A DNA stretch of 64,000 bases. Source: Phyllobacterium pellucidum (GTDB taxonomy: Bacteria > Pseudomonadota > Alphaproteobacteria > Rhizobiales > Rhizobiaceae). A model generated the notes under the pieces. That model saw nothing but the letters and a program-made list of their open reading frames with translations, was not told the origin of the DNA and ran no database searches. How positions within the stretch are numbered: the stretch's first letter is position 1; the number at the start of each line of letters is the position of its first letter. A program made the translations under genes and the position numbers. The stretch is from contig NZ_JABUMX010000002.1 of NCBI RefSeq assembly GCF_013327855.1, forward strand, positions 248,001-312,000, read 5' to 3'. Of the stretch, positions 49,815 through 58,949 are shown piece after piece.

Positions 49815-51119
49815 ATGATCCCGCGCTATTCGCGGCCGGAAATGGTCGCCATCTGGTCCCCGGAAACTAAATTCCGCATCTGGTTCGAAATCGAGGCGCA
49901 TGCCTGCGATGCGCTTGCCGAACTCGGCGTCATCCCCAAGGAAGCGGCGAAAACCATCTGGGAAAAGGGCGGCAAGGCAACGTTCGACATCGACCGCATC
50001 GACGATATCGAGCGTGAGACCAAGCACGATGTTATCGCGTTCCTGACCCACCTTGCCGAGATTGTCGGTCCGGATGCGCGCTTCGTCCATCAGGGCATGA
50101 CGTCCTCGGACGTCCTCGACACCTGCTTCAACGTGCAGCTCATGCGCGCAAGCGATATCCTTCTCGCCGACCTTGACAAGCTTCTCGCCGCCCTGAAGAC
50201 CCGCGCCTTCGAGCACAAGGATACCGTCACCATCGGGCGCAGCCATGGCATCCATGCCGAGCCGACCACCTTCGGCGTGAAGCTCGCCCAGGCCTATGCC
50301 GAGTTCGAACGCTGCCGCAGCCGCCTCGTCGCGGCGCGGGCCGAGATCGCCACCTGCGCCATATCCGGTGCCGTGGGGACATTCGCCAATATCGATCCAT
50401 ACGTTGAAGAACATGTGGCCAAGGCATTGGGAATGCAGCCGGAACGAGTTTCGACACAGGTCATTCCGCGCGACCGCCACGCCATGTACTTTGCCACCCT
50501 TGGCGTCATCGCTTCATCGATCGAACGGCTGTCCGTTGAAATCCGCCACCTGCAGCGCACCGAAGTCCTAGAAGCCGAAGAGTATTTCTCTCCGGGCCAG
50601 AAGGGTTCTTCGGCCATGCCGCACAAGCGCAATCCCGTCCTCACCGAGAACATGACCGGCCTTGCCCGCATGGTCCGCGCCTTCGCCCTGCCGGCGATGG
50701 AAAATGTTGCACTTTGGCACGAACGCGACATCTCGCATTCGTCCGTCGAGCGCATGATCGGTCCGGATGCGACGATCACCCTCGACTTCGCACTGGCCCG
50801 TCTCACCGGCGTCATCGAGAAGCTTCTCGTCTACCCGGACAACATGCTCAAGAACATGAACAGGTTCCGGGGCCTCATCCACTCGCAGCGCGTGCTGCTC
50901 GCCCTCACCCAGGCCGGCGTGTCGCGTGAGGATTCATACCGGCTGGTGCAGCGAAACGCCATGAAGGTGTGGGAACAGGGCAAGGATTTTCTCGAAGAGC
51001 TTCTGGCCGATGCGGACGTGCGTGCGGCCCTCCCCGAAGAGACAATCCGCGAGAAGTTCGACCTCGGCTACCATACCAAGCATGTCGATACGATCTTCAA
51101 GCGCGTATTCGGAAACTGA
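49815..51119 (+). CDS. purB: Adenylosuccinate lyase
   Basis: A 434-residue fumarase-superfamily enzyme acting twice in purine synthesis (SAICAR to AICAR and adenylosuccinate to AMP). MIPRYSRPEMVAIWS is the usual N-terminus, the signature loop is GSSAMPHKRNP, and HEGMTSSDV-like HQGMTSSDV holds the catalytic His. The start at 49815 follows AGGA; the upstream open frame is not used. A strong terminator follows. Confidence 0.96.
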   Translation: MIPRYSRPEMVAIWSPETKFRIWFEIEAHACDALAELGVIPKEAAKTIWEKGGKATFDIDRIDDIERETKHDVIAFLTHLAEIVGPDARFVHQGMTSSDVLDTCFNVQLMRASDILLADLDKLLAALKTRAFEHKDTVTIGRSHGIHAEPTTFGVKLAQAYAEFERCRSRLVAARAEIATCAISGAVGTFANIDPYVEEHVAKALGMQPERVSTQVIPRDRHAMYFATLGVIASSIERLSVEIRHLQRTEVLEAEEYFSPGQKGSSAMPHKRNPVLTENMTGLARMVRAFALPAMENVALWHERDISHSSVERMIGPDATITLDFALARLTGVIEKLLVYPDNMLKNMNRFRGLIHSQRVLLALTQAGVSREDSYRLVQRNAMKVWEQGKDFLEELLADADVRAALPEETIREKFDLGYHTKHVDTIFKRVFGN

Positions 51120-51123
51120 TGCA

Positions 51124-51156
51124 GCAAACGCTCGACCTTAAAGGCCGAGCGTTTGC
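51124..51156. terminator. Bidirectional terminator after purB
   Basis: GCAAACGCTCG / CGAGCGTTTGC gives an 11-bp perfect outer stem with an additional CCTT/AAGG pairing inside. It lies between convergent purB and the VOC gene. Confidence 0.75.
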
Positions 51157-51166
51157 CAAATGGCGA

Positions 51167-52060
51167 TCAGCCGCGTTTGGCGGGAACGATGCGGATCACA
51201 TTGCCCCAGGGGTCGACGATTTCGCGTTCGTCATTGGCCGTAGCCGAGCTGAATTCCGCCCAGGCAAGCCCCGAGCGGTCATTGTCCCGCCGCCCCGCGC
51301 CGCGGCTTTGCCATGAATTTGCCGCGACGTGGTGGTGATAGCCGCCCGTCGACATGAACACGGCGCTGCCGCCGAAGCCCGCCACGGTTTCGAGACCAAG
51401 CTCCTTGTGCCACCATGCCTCCGCGTCCTTGGCATTGCCGACGCGCAAATGCAGGTGTCCAACCATTGTGCCGTATGGAGCCGACGACCAGGGCGTCTCG
51501 CTGCCGGGTTCCGCAACCAGGCTGCCTACATTGAGCGCCTCTGTGCCCATTGCCACCGACGAACCGTTCCAGGTCCAGCTCTCATGCGGGCGGTCCGCAT
51601 ATATCTCGATGCCGTTGCCCTCGGGATCGGTCAGGTAGATCGCCTCGCTGACAAGATGATCGGAAGCACCGACGATAGGCGTGCGCTTTTCGATGGCGCG
51701 CTTGGCCCAGCGGGCAAGATCAGCGCGGGCCGGTAGAAGGAATGCGGTGTGGTAAAGGCCGGCGCTGTGAGGATCGTCCGCGCGCACCGCATCTGCCTGC
51801 TCGATCTCAAGCAAGGGCGTTTCCCCCGTTCCGAGAGTGACCGATTGACCTTTGCGCGAAATCTCGCGCAGGCCCACGACCTCCTGGTAATATTTTGCCA
51901 GCGTGTCGGCGTCCTTGGCCTTGATGCCGACCTTCGACACGTGGACCGGCGCCGTTGCCGCAAAAGATGTGTTTTCCATTCTCGTCTCCGCGCGGGCAGT
52001 TCCCGCTGTTGCGACGAAAGCAATAGACCCACCAACCAGTTCCCGGCGTGTGATCGCCAT
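51167..52060 (-). CDS. VOC (glyoxalase/extradiol dioxygenase-like) protein with Tat-like leader
   Basis: A 297-residue protein. The mature part has paired VOC modules (HVSKVGIKAKDADTLAKYY; MVGHLHLRVGNAKDAEAWW) with candidate metal ligands His, His and Glu. From the ATG at 52060, preceded by GAGGAAAGC, it has the leader ITRRELVGGSIAFVATAGTA, with a twin-arginine pattern and an ARA-E site. An internal ATG at MENTSF (28 codons later) also has GGAG before it and would give a cytoplasmic form. Confidence 0.82.
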   Translation of the reverse strand: MAITRRELVGGSIAFVATAGTARAETRMENTSFAATAPVHVSKVGIKAKDADTLAKYYQEVVGLREISRKGQSVTLGTGETPLLEIEQADAVRADDPHSAGLYHTAFLLPARADLARWAKRAIEKRTPIVGASDHLVSEAIYLTDPEGNGIEIYADRPHESWTWNGSSVAMGTEALNVGSLVAEPGSETPWSSAPYGTMVGHLHLRVGNAKDAEAWWHKELGLETVAGFGGSAVFMSTGGYHHHVAANSWQSRGAGRRDNDRSGLAWAEFSSATANDEREIVDPWGNVIRIVPAKRG

Positions 52061-52282
52061 GCTTTCCTCGAAAAAATCTCGTTCGCAGTAAGGTCGGATT
52101 TATCGGCGCTTGATACAAGCCGAAAGCAGCGAACAGCTTGTTCACAGATAATGAACTTAAAAGGCATGATTGTTTACTAACAATGCGAGCCCGGTGAAGG
52201 CGCCCTCATTCCTGCCACTTCCCTGAGCGTGCTACACTTTTGGAATGTTGCGATCCCGAAGTGATTCTCCTAAATACGCCGC

Positions 52283-52831
52283 ATGAAAGTCAAAGACGTC
52301 GATATTCTCATCGTTCCCGGTTACACCAATTCCGGCCCCGATCACTGGCAGACCCGCTGGGAAGCCAAGCTATCGACGGCGCGCCGCGTCGAGCAGGCGG
52401 AGTGGACGAAACCGGTGCGCGAGGACTGGGTGGCCGCGGTCGTCAAGGCGGTCGATGCGGCGACAAAACCCGTGGTGATCGTCGCCCATTCGCTTGGCGT
52501 TCCGACGTTCGTCCATGCAATTCCCGAGATCGGCGACAAGGTGAAGGGCGCGTTTCTCGTCACCCCGCCCGACGTTTCGAACCCGAAGATCAGGCCAAAG
52601 CACCTGATGACGTTCGGCCCCTACCCGCGCGAACCTTTCACCTTTCCTTCGATTGTCGTTGCCAGCCGCAACGATCACTATTGCGACTATGCGGTCGCCG
52701 AGGACCTTGCCGCCGCCTGGGGATCGCTTTTCATCGATGCAGGCGAATCCGGCCACCTCAACGCCGAATCCGGCCATGGCCCCTGGCCGGAAGGCTCGAT
52801 GGTCTTCGCGCAGTTCCTGTCGCGGCTTTAG
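52283..52831 (+). CDS. RBBP9/YdeN-family serine hydrolase
   Basis: A 182-residue alpha/beta hydrolase of the RBBP9/YdeN family. Marks: LIVPGYTNSGPDHWQTRW, nucleophile in VAHSLGV, Asp in SRNDHYC and His in ESGHLNAESGHG. The substrate is unknown. Its stop overlaps the convergent aldolase stop by 4 bp. Confidence 0.88.
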   Translation: MKVKDVDILIVPGYTNSGPDHWQTRWEAKLSTARRVEQAEWTKPVREDWVAAVVKAVDAATKPVVIVAHSLGVPTFVHAIPEIGDKVKGAFLVTPPDVSNPKIRPKHLMTFGPYPREPFTFPSIVVASRNDHYCDYAVAEDLAAAWGSLFIDAGESGHLNAESGHGPWPEGSMVFAQFLSRL

Positions 52832-53595
52832 GCTTTCTTCAGCCCATCAAGGATGCTTTGCACGCCGAGTGTCAGGTAGCCCGTATCAACGGCAAGCGCC
52901 AGGTAAGTATAGCCGAGCGCACTGAAGCGATTGGCCATGTCGGCGTTCGCCGCATAGATCGCGGCGAACTTGCCAGCGGCCTTGGTTTTGGCGGCAATTT
53001 TTGTCAGTGGCTCAATGATTGCGTCCGAAGCTGCATTGACCTCGGCGCCCCTGCTCCAGGCGATGGAAAAATCCGACGGGCCGACGAAAATGCCGTCAAT
53101 GCCTTCGACGCCCAGAATGTCGTCCAATACCTCGTAGGCGGCGATGGTTTCTATCATTGCAAAGGCCAGCGTCGACTCATTGGACTCGCGCAGATACGCG
53201 CCGGAGCCGCCCTCCCCATAGCTCGCGGGCCGACCGCGCAATTGTCCCCATGACCGTTCGCCCAGCGGCGGATATTTCATCGAAGCAGCTAAAAGCCGCG
53301 CATCCTCGACGCTATTGATCATGGGCGCCACCACGGCATCGACCCCGATGTCGAGCGCGCGGCTGGCCATGTCGAAACGTCCGACCGGGATACGCACCAA
53401 TGCCGGCTTCTGGTTTGCGCGCAGGACGCCGGTCAGCGCGACGACGCTCGCCGTGTCGTGGGCGCCGTGCTGCATATCGAGAAGCACCGCATCGAGCGGG
53501 GTTCGGCACAGGGCTTCCATGACCAGTGGATCGGTCACGCTCGACCAGCCGGAATAGAGTGTCTCCCCAGCCCTCAGGCGCGACGCAAATGACAT
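52828..53595 (-). CDS. HpcH/HpaI-family class II aldolase
   Basis: A 255-residue TIM-barrel aldolase acting on 2-keto-3-deoxy acids with a pyruvate product. Marks: DAVLLDMQHG, Glu in AMIETIAAYEVLDDI, GIFVGPSDFS. The start at 53595 follows GGAT 8 bp upstream; an ATG at 53604 is too close to its GAAGAAGG. The gene stands alone. Confidence 0.88.
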   Translation of the reverse strand: MSFASRLRAGETLYSGWSSVTDPLVMEALCRTPLDAVLLDMQHGAHDTASVVALTGVLRANQKPALVRIPVGRFDMASRALDIGVDAVVAPMINSVEDARLLAASMKYPPLGERSWGQLRGRPASYGEGGSGAYLRESNESTLAFAMIETIAAYEVLDDILGVEGIDGIFVGPSDFSIAWSRGAEVNAASDAIIEPLTKIAAKTKAAGKFAAIYAANADMANRFSALGYTYLALAVDTGYLTLGVQSILDGLKKA

Positions 53596-53669
53596 GTTTC
53601 TCATCCTTCTTCGATTTCGCGGCGGAGTATGGGAAACGCCGCCACGGCGGGTCAAGTCACCGCCATGAA

Positions 53670-53697
53670 AAAAGCCCGGCGCTGTGGCCGGGCTTTT
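53670..53697. terminator. Strong intrinsic terminator
   Basis: AAAAGCCCGGC / GCCGGGCTTTT with a GCTGTG loop. It follows the zeta-inhibitor gene (minus) and has U tracts in both directions. Confidence 0.85.
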
Positions 53698-53715
53698 GGG
53701 TTCATAAGGCTCGGA

Positions 53716-54027
53716 TCAGGAACCTTCGATCTGGCGGATCGCCTCGACCATCAGTTCTTCCATGGTGCGGCGGATACGATGGTCGGACGTGTCGATACCC
53801 GCCGTGTCGAAATCAGCGCGGATCTTGCGGAAGACATCGTCGTCACCAGCTTCCTGGAAATCCGCCTTGATGACTTCCTTTACATAGGCATCCGCTTCGT
53901 CACCGCTCTTGCCAAGCTTTTCGGCCGCCCATTGACCGAGGAGCTTGTTGCGGCGGGCCTCCGCCCTGAAACGCAGTTCTGCGTCATGCGCATACTTGTT
54001 TTCAAAGGCGTTTTTGCGATCTTCCAT
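53716..54027 (-). CDS. F1-ATPase inhibitor subunit zeta (DUF1476)
   Basis: A 103-residue helical protein with DRKNAFENKYAHDAELRF and EARRNKLLGQWAAEKLG, the signature of alphaproteobacterial ATP synthase zeta. It blocks ATP hydrolysis by F1 through its N-terminus. GAGG lies 6 bp before the ATG at 54027; ATG 54033 is the alternative. The gene is monocistronic. Confidence 0.9.
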   Translation of the reverse strand: MEDRKNAFENKYAHDAELRFRAEARRNKLLGQWAAEKLGKSGDEADAYVKEVIKADFQEAGDDDVFRKIRADFDTAGIDTSDHRIRRTMEELMVEAIRQIEGS

Positions 54028-54033
54028 TGTCAT

Positions 54034-54348
54034 CCTCAGTTGCTCCCGCAATATGATCGGTTGGTTCAATGCTTAAACTACATCCGGGCCTTGGGCGTTT
54101 TTCAGGCAGTTCCCCAATGTTTTCGCTTCTTGGGTTCATATAGCCATTCTGCACGAAATCGAAAGACCGAAATGAACCGCTGGAATCAATTTGTCGTAGA
54201 TCGTTCATGGAGCACCTATATTCCACAAATCAGCGCACCTTAACAAAGGATCATTGTAGAATGCTTGCTTTTACGATAGTTAGCGCGCCAACATGACGGC
54301 GCTGCTAAGAACCGGGGCCGACCGATAACTCCAATACCGAGATTTGCA
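54034..54348. other. Divergent intergenic region upstream of purC
   Basis: About 315 bp between the zeta gene (minus) and purC (plus). It probably contains both promoters, but I could not identify a riboswitch, palindrome or repeat. Confidence 0.3.
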
Positions 54349-55113
54349 ATGAACCGTCGCCGCCGTGTCTACGAAGGCAAAGCCAAAATCCTTTATGAAG
54401 GACCAGAGCCAGGCACACTCGTCCAGCACTTCAAAGACGACACCACCGTGCTGCATCCCAAGAAATCGGAAGTGATCGACGGCAAGGGCGTCCTCAACAA
54501 CCGCATTTCCGAGTATATCTTCAGCCAGCTCAACCGCATGGGCATCCCGACGCATTTCATCCGCCGGCTCAACATGCGCGAACAGCTGATCAAGGAAGTC
54601 GAGATCATTCCGCTCCAGGTCGTCGTGCGCAATATCGCCGCCGGTTCGCTGGCCAAGCGTCTCGGCATCGAGGAAGGCACCGTACTTCCGCGGTCGATCA
54701 TCGAGTTCTACTACAAGAATGACGAGCTCGACGATCCTATGGTTTCGGAAGAGCACATCACGGCGTTCGGCTGGGCTGCACCCCAGGAAATTGACGACAT
54801 CATGGCGCTTGCCATCCGCGTCAATGATTTCCTGAGCGGCCTTTTCCTCGGTGTCGGCATCCAGCTCGTCGATTTCAAGATCGAATGCGGCCGTCTCTAC
54901 GAAGGCGATCTCATGCGGATCGTTCTCGCCGACGAATTCTCGCCGGATTCGGCACGGCTTTGGGACAGCCAGACCGCTGAGAAACTCGACAAGGACCGGT
55001 TCCGCCGCGACATGGGCGGGCTTATCGAAGCCTACCAGGAAGTCGCGCGCCGTCTCGGCATCATGAATGAAAACGAGCCGACCCGCCCCGCGGGACCGGT
55101 TCTGGTCAAATAA
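54349..55113 (+). CDS. purC: SAICAR synthetase
   Basis: A 254-residue enzyme joining CAIR and aspartate with [22 protein letters not shown] is the usual start, with [18 protein letters not shown] and DFKIECGR as conserved blocks. Length is normal. It is first in a purine run. Confidence 0.95.
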   Translation: MNRRRRVYEGKAKILYEGPEPGTLVQHFKDDTTVLHPKKSEVIDGKGVLNNRISEYIFSQLNRMGIPTHFIRRLNMREQLIKEVEIIPLQVVVRNIAAGSLAKRLGIEEGTVLPRSIIEFYYKNDELDDPMVSEEHITAFGWAAPQEIDDIMALAIRVNDFLSGLFLGVGIQLVDFKIECGRLYEGDLMRIVLADEFSPDSARLWDSQTAEKLDKDRFRRDMGGLIEAYQEVARRLGIMNENEPTRPAGPVLVK

Positions 55114-55147
55114 GCACTCATCCAATCAGCTCGGAGAAGACAAGTCG

Positions 55148-55387
55148 ATGAAGGCACGTGTCACTGTAACCCTGAAGAATGGCGTTCTCGATCCGCAGGG
55201 CAAGGCAATTGTCGGCGCATTGGGCAGTCTCGGTTTTGATGGCGTTGGTTCCGTGCGCCAGGGCAAGGTGTTCGACGTCGAACTCAACACGTCCGACCGC
55301 GCCGCGGCCGAAGCCAATCTCAAGGCGATGTGCGAGAAGCTCCTCGCAAATACGGTGATCGAAGATTATAGTGTGGCGATTGATTGA
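55148..55387 (+). CDS. purS: FGAM synthase subunit PurS
   Basis: A 79-residue subunit of the three-part phosphoribosylformylglycinamidine synthase (PurLQS). MKARVTVTLKNGVLDPQGKA and CEKLLANTVIEDYSV are typical. The start at 55148 follows GGAG; the longer frame overlaps purC. Confidence 0.94.
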   Translation: MKARVTVTLKNGVLDPQGKAIVGALGSLGFDGVGSVRQGKVFDVELNTSDRAAAEANLKAMCEKLLANTVIEDYSVAID

Positions 55388-55406
55388 TCACTTTTGAGGA
55401 TTCGCC

Positions 55407-55616
55407 ATGGACGCTGCCACGACCGAGAAGATCTATTTGGAATTGCTTGAGCTCGACCGTCGCCTGCAGGAACTCGTTGAAGAAATGCAGGGATTGACCT
55501 TTGAAATGCGCGAGACCCGCAAAGTGCTCGCCGAGGGACAAGCCCGCAACGACGCGCTGAAGCAAAAGCTGTTTGGCAATCGTTTCCAAAGCGCCGAGAT
55601 GGTTGCACATGGCTGA
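55407..55616 (+). CDS. Small coiled-coil protein between purS and purQ
   Basis: A 69-residue protein, nearly all helix, with heptad leucines in LELLELDRRLQELVEEMQ. GAGG lies 8 bp before the ATG. Its 3' end overlaps the next gene by 8 bp. The role is unknown; its position suggests translation coupling within the purine operon. Confidence 0.7.
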   Translation: MDAATTEKIYLELLELDRRLQELVEEMQGLTFEMRETRKVLAEGQARNDALKQKLFGNRFQSAEMVAHG

Positions 55617-55866
55617 CGCAACACAGGATTTCGTGCACGAACTTCTGCGTCGTTTTCATCAGCGGGTCGACAAGGCCGACGCCAGCATTCGGGACTTGCG
55701 GCACGAAACAAGCGCTATTCGTCTTCTGACCCAGGCCTGTCAAAGCGACATCAACAATGTCTATACCATGCTTCATCAGCATGAGGACCGTCTCGATCGC
55801 ATCGAAAACCGTCTCGAACTTCGGGAACTCGCGGAAGCACAAGCAAGGTTTGAACCACACCCATGA
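55609..55866 (+). CDS. Second small coiled-coil protein before purQ
   Basis: An 85-residue charged helical protein ([37 protein letters not shown]). It overlaps the previous gene by 8 bp and purQ by 4 bp (ATGA), so it is coupled to both. No known family recognised. Confidence 0.7.
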   Translation: MADATQDFVHELLRRFHQRVDKADASIRDLRHETSAIRLLTQACQSDINNVYTMLHQHEDRLDRIENRLELRELAEAQARFEPHP

Positions 55867-56531
55867 AATCAGCAGTCGTTCTTCTCCCCGGCCTCAATCG
55901 TGACCGCGACATGATCGCGGCCTTGACCGACGTCTCCGGAGTCGCGCCCGAAACGGTGTGGCAGACGGACACCGAGATCCCCGATGTCGACCTTATCGTC
56001 ATTCCTGGCGGGTTCTCCTATGGCGATTATCTGCGCTGCGGCGCTATCGCGGCGCGTATGCCGGTCATGCAGGCAATTCGCGAGAAGGCGAACAAGGGCG
56101 TCATGGTCATGGGCGTTTGCAACGGCTTCCAGATTCTCGTCGAGGCTGGCCTGCTGCCTGGCGCGCTGATGCGCAATGCGTCGCTGAAATTCGTCTGCCG
56201 CCAGGTGAAGCTCGAAGTCACCAATGCCAACACCGCATTTACGCGCGGCTATTCGCAGGGCCAGATCATCCGCACCCCCGTCGCCCATCATGATGGCAAC
56301 TATTTTGCCGACGCGGAAACGCTTGCCCGTCTCGAAGGCAACGGCCAGGTGGTCTTCCGCTACGCCGAGGGCACCAATCCCAACGGCTCGATCAACGATA
56401 TTGCCGGGGTCGTCAACGAAGCGGGCAATGTGCTCGGTCTCATGCCCCATCCGGAAAACCTTATCGAAGCTGCGCATGGCGGCACTGACGGACGCGCCCT
56501 TTTTGCCGGTATCCTCGGAGTGGCTGCCTAA
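55863..56531 (+). CDS. purQ: FGAM synthase glutaminase subunit PurQ
   Basis: A 222-residue class I glutamine amidotransferase. The nucleophile is Cys86 in VMGVCNGFQ; the His-Glu pair is in LMPHPENL. It supplies ammonia to PurL, which is not encoded downstream here. Confidence 0.95.
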   Translation: MKSAVVLLPGLNRDRDMIAALTDVSGVAPETVWQTDTEIPDVDLIVIPGGFSYGDYLRCGAIAARMPVMQAIREKANKGVMVMGVCNGFQILVEAGLLPGALMRNASLKFVCRQVKLEVTNANTAFTRGYSQGQIIRTPVAHHDGNYFADAETLARLEGNGQVVFRYAEGTNPNGSINDIAGVVNEAGNVLGLMPHPENLIEAAHGGTDGRALFAGILGVAA

Positions 56532-56854
56532 GAACTTCTGAACAAAGTCATCAGCGTCCAGATTCTGAACGAGTTCACGCATGTCGCCCGCCGCAAGCTG
56601 CGCATGGATTGGACAGAAACCGAGGAGGCGCTTTCACTTATACGCCGTCTGTGCCCCACCGTCGTGTCACACTCGACCTACCCACGCACGACGCAGCGAT
56701 CAGGATTGCGCGTCGTTATAATCTTCAGCTCTTCGATTCCCTCGTTGTCGCTTGCGCCATCAACAGCGGCAGTTCGGTGCTCTGGTCCGAAGATATGGGG
56801 GATGGAATGACCATAGATCGCCTGACAATCAGCAATCCGTTTGGTCGTCCTTGA
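56532..56854 (+). pseudogene. PIN-domain (VapC-like) toxin remnant
   Basis: Directly after the purQ stop, in the same frame, the sequence reads LLNKVISVQILNEFTHVARR and on through LIRRLCPTVVSH. The frame then shifts near 56665, and THDAAIRIARRYNLQLFDSL followed by SEDMGDGM and LTISNPF completes a PIN-domain C-terminus. The N-terminal half with the first catalytic aspartate is missing and there is no antitoxin. This is a decayed VapC-type ribonuclease. Confidence 0.72.
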
Positions 56855-56933
56855 TATCGCCCGCCATTTCGTTAGGCTCCTGCAGGAGCCCGGCAAATCA
56901 TAGAAATAGCCGGCTCAATTGGAGGAAAGTTCA

Positions 56934-57593
56934 ATGAAGCTATATTCCCGGCCGCTATCTCCCTATTCCTCCATCATCCGTTGCATTGCCTATTACAAGC
57001 AGGCGCCGATCAAGATCGTTGCACCGCCGCCCGGCTCGCCCATCCCGGAGGAATTTCGCGCGATTTCGCCTTTCAATCGTATCCCGGTCCTGATTACCGG
57101 CTCTGGCCTTACGGTGATCGAAGCCACCGTCATTGCCGAGTATCTGGAAGAGCATTTTCCCGAACCGCCACTTTTGCCGGCCGACTCGCGCGACCGCGCT
57201 ATTGTGCGGATGCTGGCGCGCGCGGCGGAGCTCGAGGTGCTCGTGCCCACCATGGAACTCCTTGAACTGCTGTTCATGAAGTCGAAGGACGAGGCGCGCA
57301 TCAGCAAATTGTTCAAGCAGTTGGAGATCGGTCTTGCGGAAGTAGAAAACCGGCTCGGCCATGGACCTTATGCGCTCGGTGAAGAGATGACGCTCGCCGA
57401 TGCATGGCTGACGCCGACCCGATTTGTCATGAACCCCTTCCGCCAATTGGCAGACCGGCCCGACCTGCTCGCTCCCTACCCGAGGTTCGACGCGCTGGAG
57501 CAACGGATTGTTCAGGATCCGGTGCTATCGCTCGTCTGGTACGAGATGGTGGACGGCCTGAAAATATTCCTCGGGGAGCTCGAAACCGCCTGA
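56934..57593 (+). CDS. Glutathione S-transferase family protein
   Basis: A 219-residue protein with a thioredoxin-like N-terminal domain (MKLYSRPLSPYSSIIRCIAYY, NRIPVLI cis-Pro) and a helical C-terminal domain (LGEEMTLADAWLTPTRF). The start follows GGAGGAAAG. The substrate is unknown. Confidence 0.86.
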   Translation: MKLYSRPLSPYSSIIRCIAYYKQAPIKIVAPPPGSPIPEEFRAISPFNRIPVLITGSGLTVIEATVIAEYLEEHFPEPPLLPADSRDRAIVRMLARAAELEVLVPTMELLELLFMKSKDEARISKLFKQLEIGLAEVENRLGHGPYALGEEMTLADAWLTPTRFVMNPFRQLADRPDLLAPYPRFDALEQRIVQDPVLSLVWYEMVDGLKIFLGELETA

Positions 57594-57697
57594 TCCCCTT
57601 TCCCGCATAATCCCGGTGCCGAACAGTGGCTCCGGATAGCTTATGCATAGATGTCCTCTGCGCCCACGCGAAGTGGCGCAGTCGTGGAGAACGCCGC

Positions 57698-58114
57698 ATG
57701 AAGACGCCGACGATCGGTATTGCCCTGATGATTTCGCTCGCTGCACTCGCCGGATGCCAATCCAAGAGCAAGCCTGGACCGGGCAGCCTTGCCTTCAATT
57801 CTGAGAAGGCCGCGCTGCCAACGATGGAACGCGTTGCGCTTGCCGCCAATGCCTGCTGGTTCAAATCCGGCGATGCAACATTCAAGCCCTACCGTCTCGC
57901 CCCCGAACTCGATTCCTATTCGGGAAGGCCGCGCATCCTCGTCGTACCGGCGAGCAATCCCGGAGGACGGCCTTTGCTCGTCGTTCATGCCGAGGGCAAC
58001 CCTGCAAAGGTCGAGGCGTTTGGTCCGCTGATGATGCATTCTTCCGGCAATCGCATTGCAGCAGACGTTCGCCGCTGGGCCAGCGGGCAGTCGTCCTGCG
58101 CAGCGAGCGGTTAG
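57698..58114 (+). CDS. Putative lipoprotein
   Basis: A 138-residue protein with lipobox LAGC (mature Cys20). The rest is a compact domain with two cysteines (NACWFKSG, QSSCAASG) and ILVVPASNPGGRPLLVVH. I do not recognise the family. It is followed by a repeat-rich region. Confidence 0.68.
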   Translation: MKTPTIGIALMISLAALAGCQSKSKPGPGSLAFNSEKAALPTMERVALAANACWFKSGDATFKPYRLAPELDSYSGRPRILVVPASNPGGRPLLVVHAEGNPAKVEAFGPLMMHSSGNRIAADVRRWASGQSSCAASG

Positions 58115-58643
58115 AGTCGCGATCATCGTTAGCGTTGCCCGGGCCTCCCTCTCCACCGTCGTGCACGCCTCCCTATCCACCGTCATCCTCGGGCCCTTGA
58201 CCCGAGGACCCATTTTTCCTTTCGACGGTCAACAGCTTCCAGGTGGATTCGGGCCAAGGGCTCGTGGATGACGGAAAGGGCGGTGAATATTCGCCACGAG
58301 CGTCTCGTGCCGAGAAACCCTATTCTGGCGACAGGCTCTGCACCACCGATCCTCTCGGCGTTGCACGCGCCTCCTCGCCGCCGTCATGCAGGCGCCCCCT
58401 CGCCACCGTCATGCAGGCGCCCCCTCTCCACCGTCATGCAGGCGCCCCCTCTCCACCGTCATCCTCGGGCCCTTGACCCGAGGACCCATTTTTCCTTTCG
58501 ACGGTCAACAGCTTCCAAGTGGATCCTCGGGCCAAGTCCCCGAGGATGACGCAAAGGGGGTAAAATATACCGCGGAAATGGTTTCCAGGCGGATCCTCGG
58601 ACCTACAGCCCGAAGATAACGTCGGTAGGACTGATAGCGGGGA
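58115..58643. repeat. Repeat cluster: 80-bp direct repeats and 25-bp tandem units
   Basis: No gene. Two near-identical blocks (about 58176-58258 and 58452-58535) contain CCTCGGGCCCTTGACCCGAG, a hairpin-forming inverted repeat, and share a following stretch with TTTTTCCTTTCGACGGTCAA. Between them three tandem 25-bp units (58381-58455) start CCGTCATGCAGGCGCCCCCT. Frames run through the tandem units only because 25-mers shift frame; they are not genes. The palindromes resemble the REP/RIME class of rhizobial intergenic elements. Confidence 0.75.
58381..58455 (+). repeat. Three tandem 25-bp units
   Basis: Units at 58381-58405, 58406-58430 and 58431-58455. Units 2 and 3 are identical; unit 1 differs at one base (CGCCA for CTCCA). 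A diverged unit is at 58156-58179. No spacers, so this is not a CRISPR array. Confidence 0.85.
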
Positions 58644-58865
58644 TTATCCCGAGAAGTAGTTACCGAGATCGGCTTCGAAGTGATCGCGCGTTAGGCCGAG
58701 GTCCTTAAGCCCGTCTTCGCCGAGGGAGCCAAGCTCAAGCCGCGACCGCCGCCGGTCGATTGCATTTCCCACCCAGCCAAACAGACGGCCGAAACGGTTG
58801 CTCTGCGCATGTACTGCCAAGCCTGGATGAACGGGCCTGGCGGGATCGATATAGGTCGTACCCAT
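58644..58865 (-). CDS. DUF1127 small protein
   Basis: A 73-residue protein; GGAGG lies 5 bp before the ATG. The C-terminal half (LGSLGEDGLKDLGLTRDHFEADL) is the DUF1127 domain, an arginine-rich small-protein family. In Agrobacterium, members affect phosphate and RNA metabolism. It and the next gene face the MocR regulator. Confidence 0.78.
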   Translation of the reverse strand: MGTTYIDPARPVHPGLAVHAQSNRFGRLFGWVGNAIDRRRSRLELGSLGEDGLKDLGLTRDHFEADLGNYFSG

Positions 58866-58949
58866 TACTGCCTCCAAATGTCATCACTTGCGTAATATCT
58901 CGTCATAAGCGTTGCGCCGAACAAGAGCGCGCGGCGCCCGCACGTTGCA

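Noticed and set aside
54034..54348. Purine riboswitch upstream of purC
   Set aside because: I found no conserved purine-aptamer loop sequences or a convincing three-stem fold.
58381..58455. Possible CRISPR array
   Set aside because: The 25-bp units are directly adjacent without spacers, only three copies exist and no cas genes are present.
58243..58619. Short plus-strand frames across the 25-bp tandem units
   Set aside because: The proteins are repeated RRRHAGAPSPPS-like strings produced by the DNA repeat in each frame, with no ribosome site; not genes.
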